From positions 1 through 20,544 of the forward strand of contig UQMK01000034.1 of assembly GCA_900542085.1 (NCBI GenBank): DNA of 20,544 nucleotides, read 5' to 3'. How positions within the stretch are numbered: position 1 is the first letter of the stretch; every line of letters begins with the position of its first letter. Position numbers and translations under genes: made by a program. The notes below the pieces were generated by a model. That model worked only from the letters and a program-made list of their open reading frames with translations. It was not told where the DNA came from and did not search any database. This DNA comes from an uncultured Collinsella sp. (GTDB lineage Bacteria > Actinomycetota > Coriobacteriia > Coriobacteriales > Coriobacteriaceae). This document shows, one piece after another, positions 1 to 6,796 of this stretch.

Positions 1-30
1 GTTATTGAATGGGAGCACGCGGGCAGGCGG

Positions 31-69
31 GCGAAGCCGGTGCGGATCCGCGCAGCGGATGCGCGGAAT
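31..69. repeat. REP-like two-hairpin palindromic repeat, copy 1
   Basis: GAAGCCGG (33-40) is followed by the hairpin ATCCGC-GCA-GCGGAT (46-60). Outside this stem lie one G-G mismatch and four more pairs. The central GCGCAGC matches the GCGYAGC centre of similar palindromes near 3031 and 20518. All three sit between genes. This copy lies upstream of a terminator, so it is probably in the 3' untranslated region of a gene left of the window. Confidence 0.5.
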
Positions 70-94
70 CCTATACGCCGCACCATTTGAGATT

Positions 95-124
95 AAAGCT
101 CCCGGCAACGGGGGCTTTTCTTTT
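95..124 (+). terminator. Rho-independent terminator of an upstream gene
   Basis: The stem AAAGCTCCCG (95-104) pairs with CGGGGGCTTT (109-118) around a GCAA tetraloop, with a single G-U pair. It is followed by a T-rich tract. It points rightwards and must end a transcript entering from the left edge, because no complete gene lies before it here. Confidence 0.75.
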
Positions 125-144
125 GCGCCAGCTTGAGTGCTTTC

Positions 145-248
145 GTCCAAAGGGACGATTTCCTGTCGACTCGTGTAAGATTCCGAGTAGATGTCGCGAC
201 TTATTCGCGACCACTCCTTCTTCAAGCGACCGATCAGGGTGATATTCC
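145..248 (+). promoter_or_regulatory. Leader of the TPR-like gene: two hairpins and ribosome binding site
   Basis: The stretch before the GTG start at 249 holds two perfect small hairpins: CGTCC-AAAG-GGACG near 145-158 and GTCGCGA-CTTAT-TCGCGAC at 193-211. A possible -10 box TAAGAT lies at 176-181, but no convincing -35 box is seen. AGGGTGAT (236-243) is a good ribosome binding site five bases before the GTG. Whether the hairpins regulate anything is unknown. Confidence 0.35.
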
Positions 249-2690
249 GTGGCAGAGCGTCCGACATACAAGCTCAGGTTTCTCGATCCCAAGAAGCGCT
301 TTCCGGCGATGCCCGAGCAGCCTGCGGGACGCTCATATGGCGTGGTCTGGAAACTCTTTGGCGAGGATCAGCATGAATCTTGTTATGTCGTCGAATTCGT
401 TGGCAAAAGCCATGTGTCGCTTTTGGGCTACGTAAGCGTTTCGGGTGAGGTGTACAAGGTGGACCGCCCCGTCAGCGAGGCTCCGCTGCCCAACGATCCC
501 GACATGGAACTGGTCCTTGACGAGTCGGACTCCGGTATTGGTGAGATTATGGTGAGGGGAGCAAACGGCACGATGCGCGCGTGCGCGCGAACCGTCGGCT
601 CTCCCGAAGGTCCCATGCGCGAACAGTCCGATCACGAGACATGGAATTCGACCCGCTCCCTTCCTTACGGTGAGTTCATGGCATCGATGTTCCTGCGCTA
701 CGTGATATTCGCTGACTCCGAAAATACCATTGCGAGCACGGCGGACGCCGACGGACTCGACGAGGGTATGCAAAACGTTGTCGACAAGATCAAGCTCGTA
801 AAGTTGCCCGAGCCGGTCGAGGTGTTTTTGGGCTTTAACACGGCACCGCTACCTGACGCTATCGAGACGCTGCTCTACCGCGTTGACCATGCCGAGAATC
901 CGAGCGGTATCGAGCGCTATGCCGCCGCCCTTATGAGTGAAATTGACTTGCCTCGCTTGCGCACCATCGCCGCTAAGTCCGAGATGAGCCTGGCTCGCAT
1001 CGATCGCTCAAAGCTTTTCTATCTCAATTTTGATCGCAGCCTGCTGGACCGGGACGAGATTGACATGCTGCTTGCCATCGAGTGCCGTCTTAACCGTCTC
1101 TCCGGCATCCTTGAGCGCATCGGGGCCGGATTGGTCCCTGCGGCATCCTCGCCGAGCCTTGAGGGCTGCGCGCTCTTTGATGCGTGGCATATCGCCAAGA
1201 CGACCAACGATGTTCCCCGACTGCTTGATACGGCCTCGAGCGATAACCCGTGGGGCAAACCGGGTACGGCGGCTTGCCAGCCGGGCGGTGAGTGGGATGT
1301 GCGTACCCGCTTCGCGCGTATTGTCGAGGCGCTTAACGTGGTCACGCGGCTCGACTATACCTATCGGGCAAACGTTGCCGAGGGGATTATGCTCGTTCGG
1401 TTTGGGCAGTCTGTCGTTGATGCTATGCCACAACGTGAATACGACGCTCAAGATGACGCCTGGCGCGAGTTGGACGAGAACGCGCGCGCGATCTGGGCCG
1501 CGGAGCACGATGCGCGCGTGGCACTCACGCTTGCGGCAGCGTGTTTTGCCGCGGGCACCTGCATCACGCGCTGCTATGTGCAGATTGCTGCTCCCGACAG
1601 TGAGCAGGGCGAGCGCGTTGTCGCAACGTATTTCTTTGGGCGCGCGGCCTATCTGGCCGATTGCGTGCCTGTCGCCAAGGATCTTGAGAGCATGGACATG
1701 GACGATATGCCGTGCAAGCGTGTGCTTGAGGCGTATGAGTCAACCGCTCCGGAGACGATTGAACCGGCGGAGGTTCATGCTCGTCCGCGTGATGACCATC
1801 GCATGCTGCCGCCGGCGCTGCGCGATCTGCTGCTTGCCGATACGGCTGACGAGCTGGAGGTCATGGAAGAGGACGACGACCCATACGTGGCCCGTGTTGT
1901 TGAATTGCGCGAGCAGGCAAAAGTCGACCGTACAGGTGCTTTTGAAGGTTTTTCCCGTCTTGTTGAGGAGTTGGAGGCCAAGTGCGCCGTCGCCGAGCTT
2001 TTGGCGACAGGTCCGGTTCAAACGCAGTTTTGCGACAACCAGCTGGTACGCATGGTGCTACCGGTGTTGGAAGAAGACCGCTCTGTGCGAATCCTTCGTG
2101 CGCCCGATGCGCTGTACTTTGCCCAGCATGAGATCTGCAGCTTTTACGCCGAGCAAGAGGACTTTGAACGAGCACTGCCCGAGGTGCGCCATCTTTACGA
2201 TCTGGCGCGCTCGTCCATGCAGTCGCACTTTGCGCTCATCAACGTGCTTGCGCGTCTGGAGCGCTTTGACGAGATTATCGAGGTGGCGCGCCACGGCCTA
2301 CGTATTGCCAGCGATCGTTCTGCAATCGGCTACCTGTTCTATCGCTTGGCGTTTGCCTATTGGAATTGCGATCAGCTCGACCTGGCGCTGGCTTGTTACC
2401 GTCTGGTGCCGCGCGGCGAGGAGTCGGGCAGCAGCGCGCTGGAAGAAATGCAGGGCCTTATGAACGAGATGGGCGTCAGCGAGCCTCCGACGTTCGAGGA
2501 AGCGGTCGAGACCATCCACAAGGCTGGACTAGAGCTGCCGCCAGTGTCCGCCGTGACGAATCAGCTGGCAGATGCCGCTGTGCAACTGGTCGACAACGGT
2601 TTCTTTTTCCTGGCGCGCGGTTGTATCTTCCAAATGTGGCGCACCATGGGCAACGACGAGCTTGGCTCCCTCAACCGCTCGCTGGGGTAG
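249..2690 (+). CDS. Large protein of unknown function with C-terminal TPR-like helical repeats
   Basis: This 813-residue soluble protein has no signal peptide and no membrane segment. I do not recognise a named family for its first 600 residues. They are mixed alpha/beta in character, acidic and rich in Arg and Glu. Residues about 620-720 contain three successive helix pairs with TPR spacing: ALYFAQHEICSFYAEQEDFE, then an ALINVLARLERFDEII segment, then a YRLAFAYWNCDQLDLALACY segment. TPR repeats usually mediate protein-protein contacts, so a scaffold or regulatory role is possible but unproven. The GTG start is supported by AGGGTGAT five bases upstream. The gene stands alone between a terminator and a tRNA gene. 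Codon use matches its neighbours, so recent transfer is not suggested. Confidence 0.85.
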   Translation: MAERPTYKLRFLDPKKRFPAMPEQPAGRSYGVVWKLFGEDQHESCYVVEFVGKSHVSLLGYVSVSGEVYKVDRPVSEAPLPNDPDMELVLDESDSGIGEIMVRGANGTMRACARTVGSPEGPMREQSDHETWNSTRSLPYGEFMASMFLRYVIFADSENTIASTADADGLDEGMQNVVDKIKLVKLPEPVEVFLGFNTAPLPDAIETLLYRVDHAENPSGIERYAAALMSEIDLPRLRTIAAKSEMSLARIDRSKLFYLNFDRSLLDRDEIDMLLAIECRLNRLSGILERIGAGLVPAASSPSLEGCALFDAWHIAKTTNDVPRLLDTASSDNPWGKPGTAACQPGGEWDVRTRFARIVEALNVVTRLDYTYRANVAEGIMLVRFGQSVVDAMPQREYDAQDDAWRELDENARAIWAAEHDARVALTLAAACFAAGTCITRCYVQIAAPDSEQGERVVATYFFGRAAYLADCVPVAKDLESMDMDDMPCKRVLEAYESTAPETIEPAEVHARPRDDHRMLPPALRDLLLADTADELEVMEEDDDPYVARVVELREQAKVDRTGAFEGFSRLVEELEAKCAVAELLATGPVQTQFCDNQLVRMVLPVLEEDRSVRILRAPDALYFAQHEICSFYAEQEDFERALPEVRHLYDLARSSMQSHFALINVLARLERFDEIIEVARHGLRIASDRSAIGYLFYRLAFAYWNCDQLDLALACYRLVPRGEESGSSALEEMQGLMNEMGVSEPPTFEEAVETIHKAGLELPPVSAVTNQLADAAVQLVDNGFFFLARGCIFQMWRTMGNDELGSLNRSLG

Positions 2691-2739
2691 GCGAAGCTTT
2701 CAAGAAGGAAAGGCTGCTAGGCAATTAGAAAATTTCCTC

Positions 2740-2768
2740 TTGCTCATCCTTGGCTGTTTGGTTACTAT
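2740..2768 (+). promoter_or_regulatory. Promoter of tRNA-Ser
   Basis: TTGCTC (2740-2745) and TACTAT (2763-2768) are separated by exactly 17 bases. This places the transcription start near 2775, just ahead of the tRNA 5' end at 2783. Confidence 0.6.
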
Positions 2769-2782
2769 AGAACGGCTGTTAC

Positions 2783-2873
2783 GGAGAGCTGACCGAGAGG
2801 CCGAAGGTGCTCGCCTGCTAAGCGAGTATGCCCCAAAAGGGCATCTGGGGTTCGAATCCCCAGCTCTCCGCCA
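2783..2873 (+). tRNA. tRNA-Ser(GCU)
   Basis: The acceptor stem GGAGAGC (2783-2789) pairs with GCTCTCC (2863-2869). The anticodon arm is CTCGC-CTGCTAA-GCGAG, giving anticodon GCT, which reads AGC and AGU serine codons. A long variable arm (GCCC-CAAAA-GGGC) marks a class II tRNA. The T-arm is GGGG-TTCGAAT-CCCC, and CCA is encoded at 2871-2873. Promoter and terminator flank it closely, so it is transcribed alone. Its 3' end recurs downstream (3047 onward). Confidence 0.96.
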
Positions 2874-2947
2874 GTAAGACTTTAAAGAGGGGTTCCGAAA
2901 GGGACCCTTTTTTTAGTTGAACCACGTTAGCTGGGGATTCGAACCCG
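2856..2947. repeat. Tandem repeat unit A: tRNA-Ser 3' end, terminator and inverted T-arm
   Basis: The unit starts in the tRNA T-arm (ATCCCCAGCTCTCCGCCAGT), runs through the terminator and ends with GGGGATTCGAACCC, which is a T-arm on the opposite strand. The same order recurs at 3047-3136. The first 32 bases of the two units differ at only two positions. Confidence 0.7.
2884..2914 (+). terminator. Terminator of tRNA-Ser
   Basis: GGGTTCC (2890-2896) pairs with GGGACCC (2901-2907) around a GAAA tetraloop, with one G-U pair. A run of seven T follows. Confidence 0.85.
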
Positions 2948-2953
2948 AGAGGG

Positions 2954-2993
2954 CACGGGCGTTAAGCAAACGCGAATGCGTTTGTAGCCCGTG
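2954..2993. other. Nested inverted repeat (cruciform-like)
   Basis: CACGGGC (2954-2960) pairs with GCCCGTG (2987-2993). Inside lies a second perfect hairpin, AAACGC-GAAT-GCGTTT (2968-2983). It sits in the unique segment between the two tRNA-derived repeat units. No coding sequence or promoter is seen with it. Confidence 0.5.
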
Positions 2994-3000
2994 GGCGAAA

Positions 3001-3049
3001 AGCCGCTAGGCTTTGAAGCCGGAGGGCATGCGTAGCATGCCCGGACATC
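3001..3049. repeat. REP-like two-hairpin palindromic repeat, copy 2
   Basis: Small hairpins AGCC-GCTA-GGCT and GGCTT-TG-AAGCC precede GAAGCCGG (3015-3022). The perfect 8-base palindrome GGGCATGC-GTA-GCATGCCC (3024-3042) follows, and the unit ends CGGACATC. Arms differ from copy 1 while pairing is kept, and the GCGYAGC centre is shared. Confidence 0.55.
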
Positions 3050-3136
3050 CCCAGCTCTCCGCCAGTATGACTTGAAAGAAGGGTCCCATTTGGGGCCCTT
3101 TTTATTATCAAGAATGGCGGCTGGGGATTCGAACCC
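3047..3136. repeat. Tandem repeat unit B: orphan tRNA-Ser 3' end, terminator and inverted T-arm
   Basis: ATCCCCAGCTCTCCGCCAGT repeats the 3' end of tRNA-Ser, including CCA, but no tRNA body precedes it. A terminator follows at the equivalent place. The unit ends with GGCTGGGGATTCGAACCC (3119-3136), an inverted T-arm almost identical to that at 2930-2947. It looks like the remnant of a duplication or of an element once joined at the tRNA. Confidence 0.7.
3081..3103 (+). terminator. Second rightward terminator, diverged copy of the tRNA terminator
   Basis: GGGTCCC (3081-3087) pairs with GGGGCCC (3092-3098) around ATTT, with one G-U pair, followed by five T. It holds the same position in repeat unit B as the tRNA terminator does in unit A. 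Confidence 0.7.
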
Positions 3137-3138
3137 TC

Positions 3139-3171
3139 AAAAAAGGAGGCATCCTTTCGGACGCCTCCTTT
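3139..3171 (-). terminator. Terminator of the carboxypeptidase gene
   Basis: On the minus strand GGAGGCGTCC pairs with GGATGCCTCC around GAAA, with one G-U pair, flanked by AAA/TTT. It ends in six T (complement of 3139-3144). It lies about 25 bases past the stop codon at 3196. Confidence 0.85.
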
Positions 3172-3195
3172 CAGTGGGCTTATTATTCTTGCGCC

Positions 3196-4536
3196 CTACA
3201 CCTCGGGCGCCTTGGCGACGGTCTCGCTTTCTGCTGTGAGCGGGCGGTTGTCGATGCGACGGCCCAAGCGATCAAGCTTCACAAGGAGCCATTCAATGGG
3301 ATTCGGCCCTGCGCCTTCCTCGTCGGCAACTAGGTCCATGACGGCGATCTTGGTGCCGTCCTGCTTGAGCGTGACGCTGCCCACCTTGTCGCCCACATGC
3401 ACCGTGCCCGAAAGATCGTCGTAGCTAACCTTTTCGGTCACCTCGCCGGCAAGGGAAAACACGGTCGCTTGCGCCGTAGGATCGGCGAGTGTGGCGTCGA
3501 TCGTCTTATCCGTCCAGTCGGTTTGGCCAATGCGCGCGATGAGCGGGTTGCCGTTGGCGGTCTTTTCCTGCGTGTTGGCGATTGCGACCGTCACCTTGTG
3601 GCCGTAGTACCAGTTGGCAAGGCTGGCGGTATCGGTAAAGCGCTGGTCGGTGGTGGTGGAGTTCAAAATAACAGTGTAGATCTCGTCGCCGTCGCGGTTG
3701 TAGGCGCTCGTAAAGCAGTAGCCCGCGTCGTCGGTGGTGCCGGTCTTGCCACCGATGTTGCCATCTTGGCCCAGCAAATAGTTATGCGTGTCCATGGAAT
3801 GCGAATGGTCGGTGCCGTCGGCGCCCGTGACCTCGATCCAGGAATCCTCGCTCGCTACGACCTCGCGGATCGTGTCGTTTTTCATGGCCTCCTGCATCAT
3901 CAGCGCTACGTCGTGTGCGGTTGAGTGCATATTGCCAGCCCACTCATCAAAGTCCAGACCATGCGGGTTTTCAAAAAGCGTACCGGTGCAGCCGAGCTTT
4001 TTAGCGCGCTCGTTCATGGCCTTCACAAATGTGGCCTCGGCGTCTTTGGTCTTAGGGTCGATCTTCTTGCCCACATATTCGGCGAGCACGACGGCGGCGT
4101 CGTTGCCCGAGGGAATCATCAGGCCGCGCAGTGCCTGCTCCACGGTAAGCTCGTCACCTTCGAGCAAGCCGGCGGTCGAATTACCCACGGTGGCTGCGGC
4201 GTTGCTCACCGTGACCTTCTCGTCCATCTTGCAATTCTCGACGGTTAGGATTGCGGTCATGACCTTGGTGATCGAGGCGATTTTAACCTGCTCATCGGCG
4301 CCGCGCCCATAGTAGACGGTGCCGTCTTTGCCCATGACGAGTGCATTGGTCGCATCGATATCGGGCAGGTTTTCTGCCGTGATGCCGCGCGCATCGGCGG
4401 TTTTGCCGCAAACATTGTCGGTCGTGAGTACTTGGGCGCCGGCGACGGTGGGCACGCCAGCGGCAAGGGCGATAGCGCAGACAAAGCCAGCGGCAAGCTG
4501 GGCTGAGCGCTTTGCAAAAGAGGTGAGGGACTTCAC
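3196..4536 (-). CDS. D-alanyl-D-alanine carboxypeptidase, peptidase family S11 (PBP5-like)
   Basis: This exported low-molecular-weight penicillin-binding protein removes the terminal D-Ala from peptidoglycan stem pentapeptides. All three S11 motifs are present: SITK (nucleophile Ser88, Lys91), SGN (143-145) and KTG (264-266), counted from the start chosen here. Residues 1-34 form a signal peptide ending near VAGA. The C-terminus (NPIEWLLVKLDRLGRRIDN) is an amphipathic helix of the kind that anchors PBP5 to the membrane. The frame stays open to a TTG at 4647 and an ATG at 4605, neither with a ribosome binding site. I prefer GTG 4536 because it gives a normal signal peptide and lies downstream of a TATACT box. 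The gene is divergent from a VanR/VanS-like pair, which suggests shared control. Function is confident; the start is uncertain. Confidence 0.93.
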   Translation of the reverse strand: MKSLTSFAKRSAQLAAGFVCAIALAAGVPTVAGAQVLTTDNVCGKTADARGITAENLPDIDATNALVMGKDGTVYYGRGADEQVKIASITKVMTAILTVENCKMDEKVTVSNAAATVGNSTAGLLEGDELTVEQALRGLMIPSGNDAAVVLAEYVGKKIDPKTKDAEATFVKAMNERAKKLGCTGTLFENPHGLDFDEWAGNMHSTAHDVALMMQEAMKNDTIREVVASEDSWIEVTGADGTDHSHSMDTHNYLLGQDGNIGGKTGTTDDAGYCFTSAYNRDGDEIYTVILNSTTTDQRFTDTASLANWYYGHKVTVAIANTQEKTANGNPLIARIGQTDWTDKTIDATLADPTAQATVFSLAGEVTEKVSYDDLSGTVHVGDKVGSVTLKQDGTKIAVMDLVADEEGAGPNPIEWLLVKLDRLGRRIDNRPLTAESETVAKAPEV

Positions 4537-4575
4537 AGATTTCGCTTTCGACGGGATGGTCTCTTCTGGAACTAG

Positions 4576-4581
4576 AGTATA
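4576..4581 (-). promoter_or_regulatory. Possible -10 box of the carboxypeptidase gene
   Basis: TATACT on the minus strand would start a transcript near 4569, about 32 bases before the GTG at 4536. No good -35 box is found at 16-18 bases, so an activator may be needed or the site may be fortuitous. Confidence 0.3.
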
Positions 4582-4652
4582 TCGTTTACCGGTGTCGGCG
4601 ATCATCGCGTGCGTGCGTGGCCCACATCCGCGCCCGAACGGGCACAAGGGTG

Positions 4653-4669
4653 CTTAAGGCCGACTTAAT
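4653..4669. promoter_or_regulatory. Candidate response-regulator box: CTTAA direct repeat, 11-base period
   Basis: CTTAA occurs at 4653 and again at 4664, one helical turn apart, in the intergenic region between the carboxypeptidase and the VanR-like gene. OmpR/PhoB-family regulators typically bind as dimers to direct repeats with 11-base spacing. The regulator encoded next door is the natural candidate. The link is inferred. Confidence 0.35.
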
Positions 4670-4707
4670 CACCCACGCTTGTTGTGTGTGGCATGCGCCC
4701 CCTCGGG

Positions 4708-4728
4708 CATAATGGAGCGCGAGAGGAG
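4708..4728 (+). promoter_or_regulatory. -10 box and ribosome binding site of the VanR-like gene
   Basis: CATAAT (4708-4713) is a plausible -10 box with no clear -35. That fits activator-dependent transcription from the CTTAA repeat upstream. AGAGGAG (4722-4728) lies five bases before the ATG at 4734. Confidence 0.4.
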
Positions 4729-4733
4729 CACGC

Positions 4734-5429
4734 ATGAACGAGCGCATTTTGGTAGTTGATGACGAAAAGGCCATCGCCGACTTGGTTGGTATCTACCTTA
4801 CAAAAGAAGGCTTTGACGTACAGGTCGCCTATAGCGGGGCCGATGCTGCCAAGGCAATCTTGGAGCAGGAGTTCGATCTTGCGCTGCTGGATGTCATGCT
4901 GCCCGATATCGATGGGCTTGAGTTGCTGCGTACGATCCGTTCCAGCCATACCTATCCCGTGATCATGCTGACGGCGCGCGATGCCCAGCAAGACAAGATC
5001 GAGGGCCTTTCGCTTGGCGCGGACGATTACGTGGTTAAGCCGTTCCGTCCGCTTGAGCTCATCGCGCGCGTGCATGCTCAGCTTCGCCGCTACACCAGCT
5101 ACGGTAGCCGCGCGCAGGTGGCCGAGTCGCCGATCATCCAGCTCGACGGCCTGGAGATCAACCGCGATGCTCGTTCCGTAATGGTGGACGGTGCGCCGGT
5201 GCGCCTCACGCCCATCGAGTATTCCATCTTGCTGTATCTGGTCGAGCATCGCGGCAGTGTGGTGGCCGTGGAGGATCTGTTCCGCGCGGTGTGGAACGAG
5301 GATTTTATGCCCGGCTCCAACAATACGGTGATGGTGCACATTCGCCACCTGCGCGAAAAGATCGGTGACGACGCTCAAAAGCCGCGCTTTATCAAAAACG
5401 TCTGGGGCGTCGGCTACATAATCGAATAA
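4734..5429 (+). CDS. OmpR-family response regulator, VanR-like
   Basis: A 231-residue transcription regulator. The receiver domain covers residues 1-115, with the acidic pair DD (9-10), the phosphate-accepting Asp53 in LLDVMLPD and Lys102 in VVKPF. The winged-helix DNA-binding domain covers about 130-231. Its ending (NNTVMVHIRHLREKIGDD, then a WGVGYIIE terminus) is characteristic of VanR-type regulators. VanR proteins control peptidoglycan remodelling genes, but no vanHAX genes are present here, so a resistance role is not implied. The kinase partner begins 25 bases downstream. The divergent carboxypeptidase and the gene itself are likely targets. Confidence 0.94.
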   Translation: MNERILVVDDEKAIADLVGIYLTKEGFDVQVAYSGADAAKAILEQEFDLALLDVMLPDIDGLELLRTIRSSHTYPVIMLTARDAQQDKIEGLSLGADDYVVKPFRPLELIARVHAQLRRYTSYGSRAQVAESPIIQLDGLEINRDARSVMVDGAPVRLTPIEYSILLYLVEHRGSVVAVEDLFRAVWNEDFMPGSNNTVMVHIRHLREKIGDDAQKPRFIKNVWGVGYIIE

Positions 5430-5454
5430 CGCCTTTGATGGTGGGGAAGTGGAT

Positions 5455-6693
5455 ATGACAAAAGACGATAGGCAGGCATTCGAGGTGCCCGATCGACTCT
5501 TTGAATACGTGAGGTCGGTCGTCGACAACCGCGCGCTTGCAACGGTGCTGCTCTTTTTGCTGAGCCTGCTGCTGATTGGCATCGATAACATCGCTGGAAT
5601 CTTGGCGGTGCTGCTTGTCGGCTTTTTGCTGATCGATCGATTTGAAATCGTACGCCGCTGCGTGGTGATTGGCGGTGCCGCGTGGGCCATGACGTTGGCG
5701 ATTGGCGCCATGGCACTCGGCGGCATCGAAGGGCCGGTGCTGTTCGATGCCGGCTTTGTATTCAACATGCTTGGCTTTGTGCTGGCGCTTGCCGTGTGCG
5801 TGCTGTTCTTTTGCGGCCGCGCCCTGTACTACCAGGGCTATGAGCAGGGCGAGCAGCATGCCGATTGTGTGCTGGCCGCTCGTATTCAAGATCGCCTGAT
5901 CGATCACCCCGACACCTGGGACAACATCGACGGCGACTTCCTGGAGGTCGAGGGCGCACTCAACCGTGTGCGCGATCGCGAGCGCAAGGTGCAACAGGCC
6001 TTGCGTGACGAGTCTCATCGCAAGGACGATCTGGTCACGTACTTGGCACATGACCTACGCACCCCGCTTGCCAGTGTGGTGGGCTATCTTTCGCTGCTGC
6101 AAGAGGCTCCTGAGCTGCCGGTTGAGCAGCGCGCACACTTTACGGGCGTGGCGCTCGACAAGGCGCACCGACTCGACGCGCTTATTGAGGAGTTCTTTGA
6201 TATCACGCGCTTTGACTTCCACGATATTGTGCTCACGCGCGGCTACGTCGACCTGGGATTGCTACTGGCGCAGGTGGCCGATGAGTTCTATCCCATTCTC
6301 AACGAGCAGCACAAAGATGTCCAAGTCGATGTGCGTGAGGACCTGACGGTGCTCGTAGATGGCGACAAGATGGCTCGCGTGTTCAACAACATCATGAAAA
6401 ACGCCGTTGCCTATAGCTATGAAGGCTCGATGATCACGATTGAGGCCAGGCGCCAAGACGATGGCGGCGTGCGCGTACGATTTATAAACCAGGGCGATCC
6501 TATCCCTGCGGCAAAGCTCAAGGTGATCTTTGAGAAGTTCTATCGCCTGGATGCGGCGCGTGCAACCAATCGCGGTGGCGCCGGTCTGGGCCTTGCTATT
6601 GCCAAGGAGATCATCGCGGCGCACGGCGGTGCCGTTGCATGTGAATCGACGCCCGAACACACGATATTCACCATCGAGCTACCCGCCGCATAG
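5455..6693 (+). CDS. Membrane sensor histidine kinase, VanS-like
   Basis: The 412-residue kinase partner of the preceding regulator. Four hydrophobic segments (about 28-44, 46-62, 68-89 and 98-120) have very short external loops, so it lacks an extracellular sensor domain and probably senses within or at the membrane. The H-box is LAHDLRTPL with phospho-accepting His199. The N-box is FNNIMKNAVAYS (from about residue 310). The segment FEKFYRLDAARATNRGGAG and the following GLGLAIAKEI are typical of VanS-type kinases. A GTG at 5449 is in frame, but GGTGGGGA is only correctly spaced (seven bases) for the ATG at 5455. It is cotranscribed with the regulator; only a short gap separates them. Confidence 0.92.
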   Translation: MTKDDRQAFEVPDRLFEYVRSVVDNRALATVLLFLLSLLLIGIDNIAGILAVLLVGFLLIDRFEIVRRCVVIGGAAWAMTLAIGAMALGGIEGPVLFDAGFVFNMLGFVLALAVCVLFFCGRALYYQGYEQGEQHADCVLAARIQDRLIDHPDTWDNIDGDFLEVEGALNRVRDRERKVQQALRDESHRKDDLVTYLAHDLRTPLASVVGYLSLLQEAPELPVEQRAHFTGVALDKAHRLDALIEEFFDITRFDFHDIVLTRGYVDLGLLLAQVADEFYPILNEQHKDVQVDVREDLTVLVDGDKMARVFNNIMKNAVAYSYEGSMITIEARRQDDGGVRVRFINQGDPIPAAKLKVIFEKFYRLDAARATNRGGAGLGLAIAKEIIAAHGGAVACESTPEHTIFTIELPAA

Positions 6694-6714
6694 CCAGCGT
6701 GCCCTTACAAACAC

Positions 6715-6741
6715 TTGACAATGTGCTCACGTGCGTATGAG
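6715..6741 (+). promoter_or_regulatory. Possible pstB promoter
   Basis: A perfect TTGACA -35 box lies at 6715-6720. The best -10 candidate, TATGAG at 6736-6741, is only 15 bases away, so the promoter is weak or its -10 is misassigned. Confidence 0.35.
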
Positions 6742-6754
6742 CCGCGATTCCTAC

Positions 6755-6782
6755 TATCGATACTGCTGAATTGATATCGATA
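6755..6782. promoter_or_regulatory. Twin TATCGATA palindromes upstream of pstB
   Basis: The perfect palindrome TATCGATA occurs at 6755-6762 and 6775-6782. The copies are exactly 20 bases apart, about two helical turns, directly before the ribosome binding site GGAGG (6784-6788). This arrangement looks like a double operator. No binding protein can be named. Confidence 0.4.
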
Positions 6783-6796
6783 TGGAGGTATGCGGT

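Noticed and set aside
3047..3065. A truncated tRNA-Ser as a functional gene
   Set aside because: Only the T-arm 3' half and acceptor 3' end are present; there is no 5' half upstream.
2926..3066. A second tRNA gene on the minus strand
   Set aside because: A T-arm-like sequence and a GGAGAGC-like start are present, but the acceptor ends do not pair and no D-arm or anticodon arm can be drawn.
4537..4647. N-terminal extension of the carboxypeptidase to the TTG at 4647 or ATG at 4605
   Set aside because: Neither has a ribosome binding site, and the extension would add up to 37 hydrophilic residues before a complete signal peptide. It cannot be excluded from sequence alone.
3196..6693. A vancomycin-resistance cluster
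   Set aside because: VanR/VanS-like proteins and a carboxypeptidase are present, but no vanH, vanA/B-type ligase or vanX is seen, and the carboxypeptidase is a PBP5-type S11 enzyme rather than VanY.
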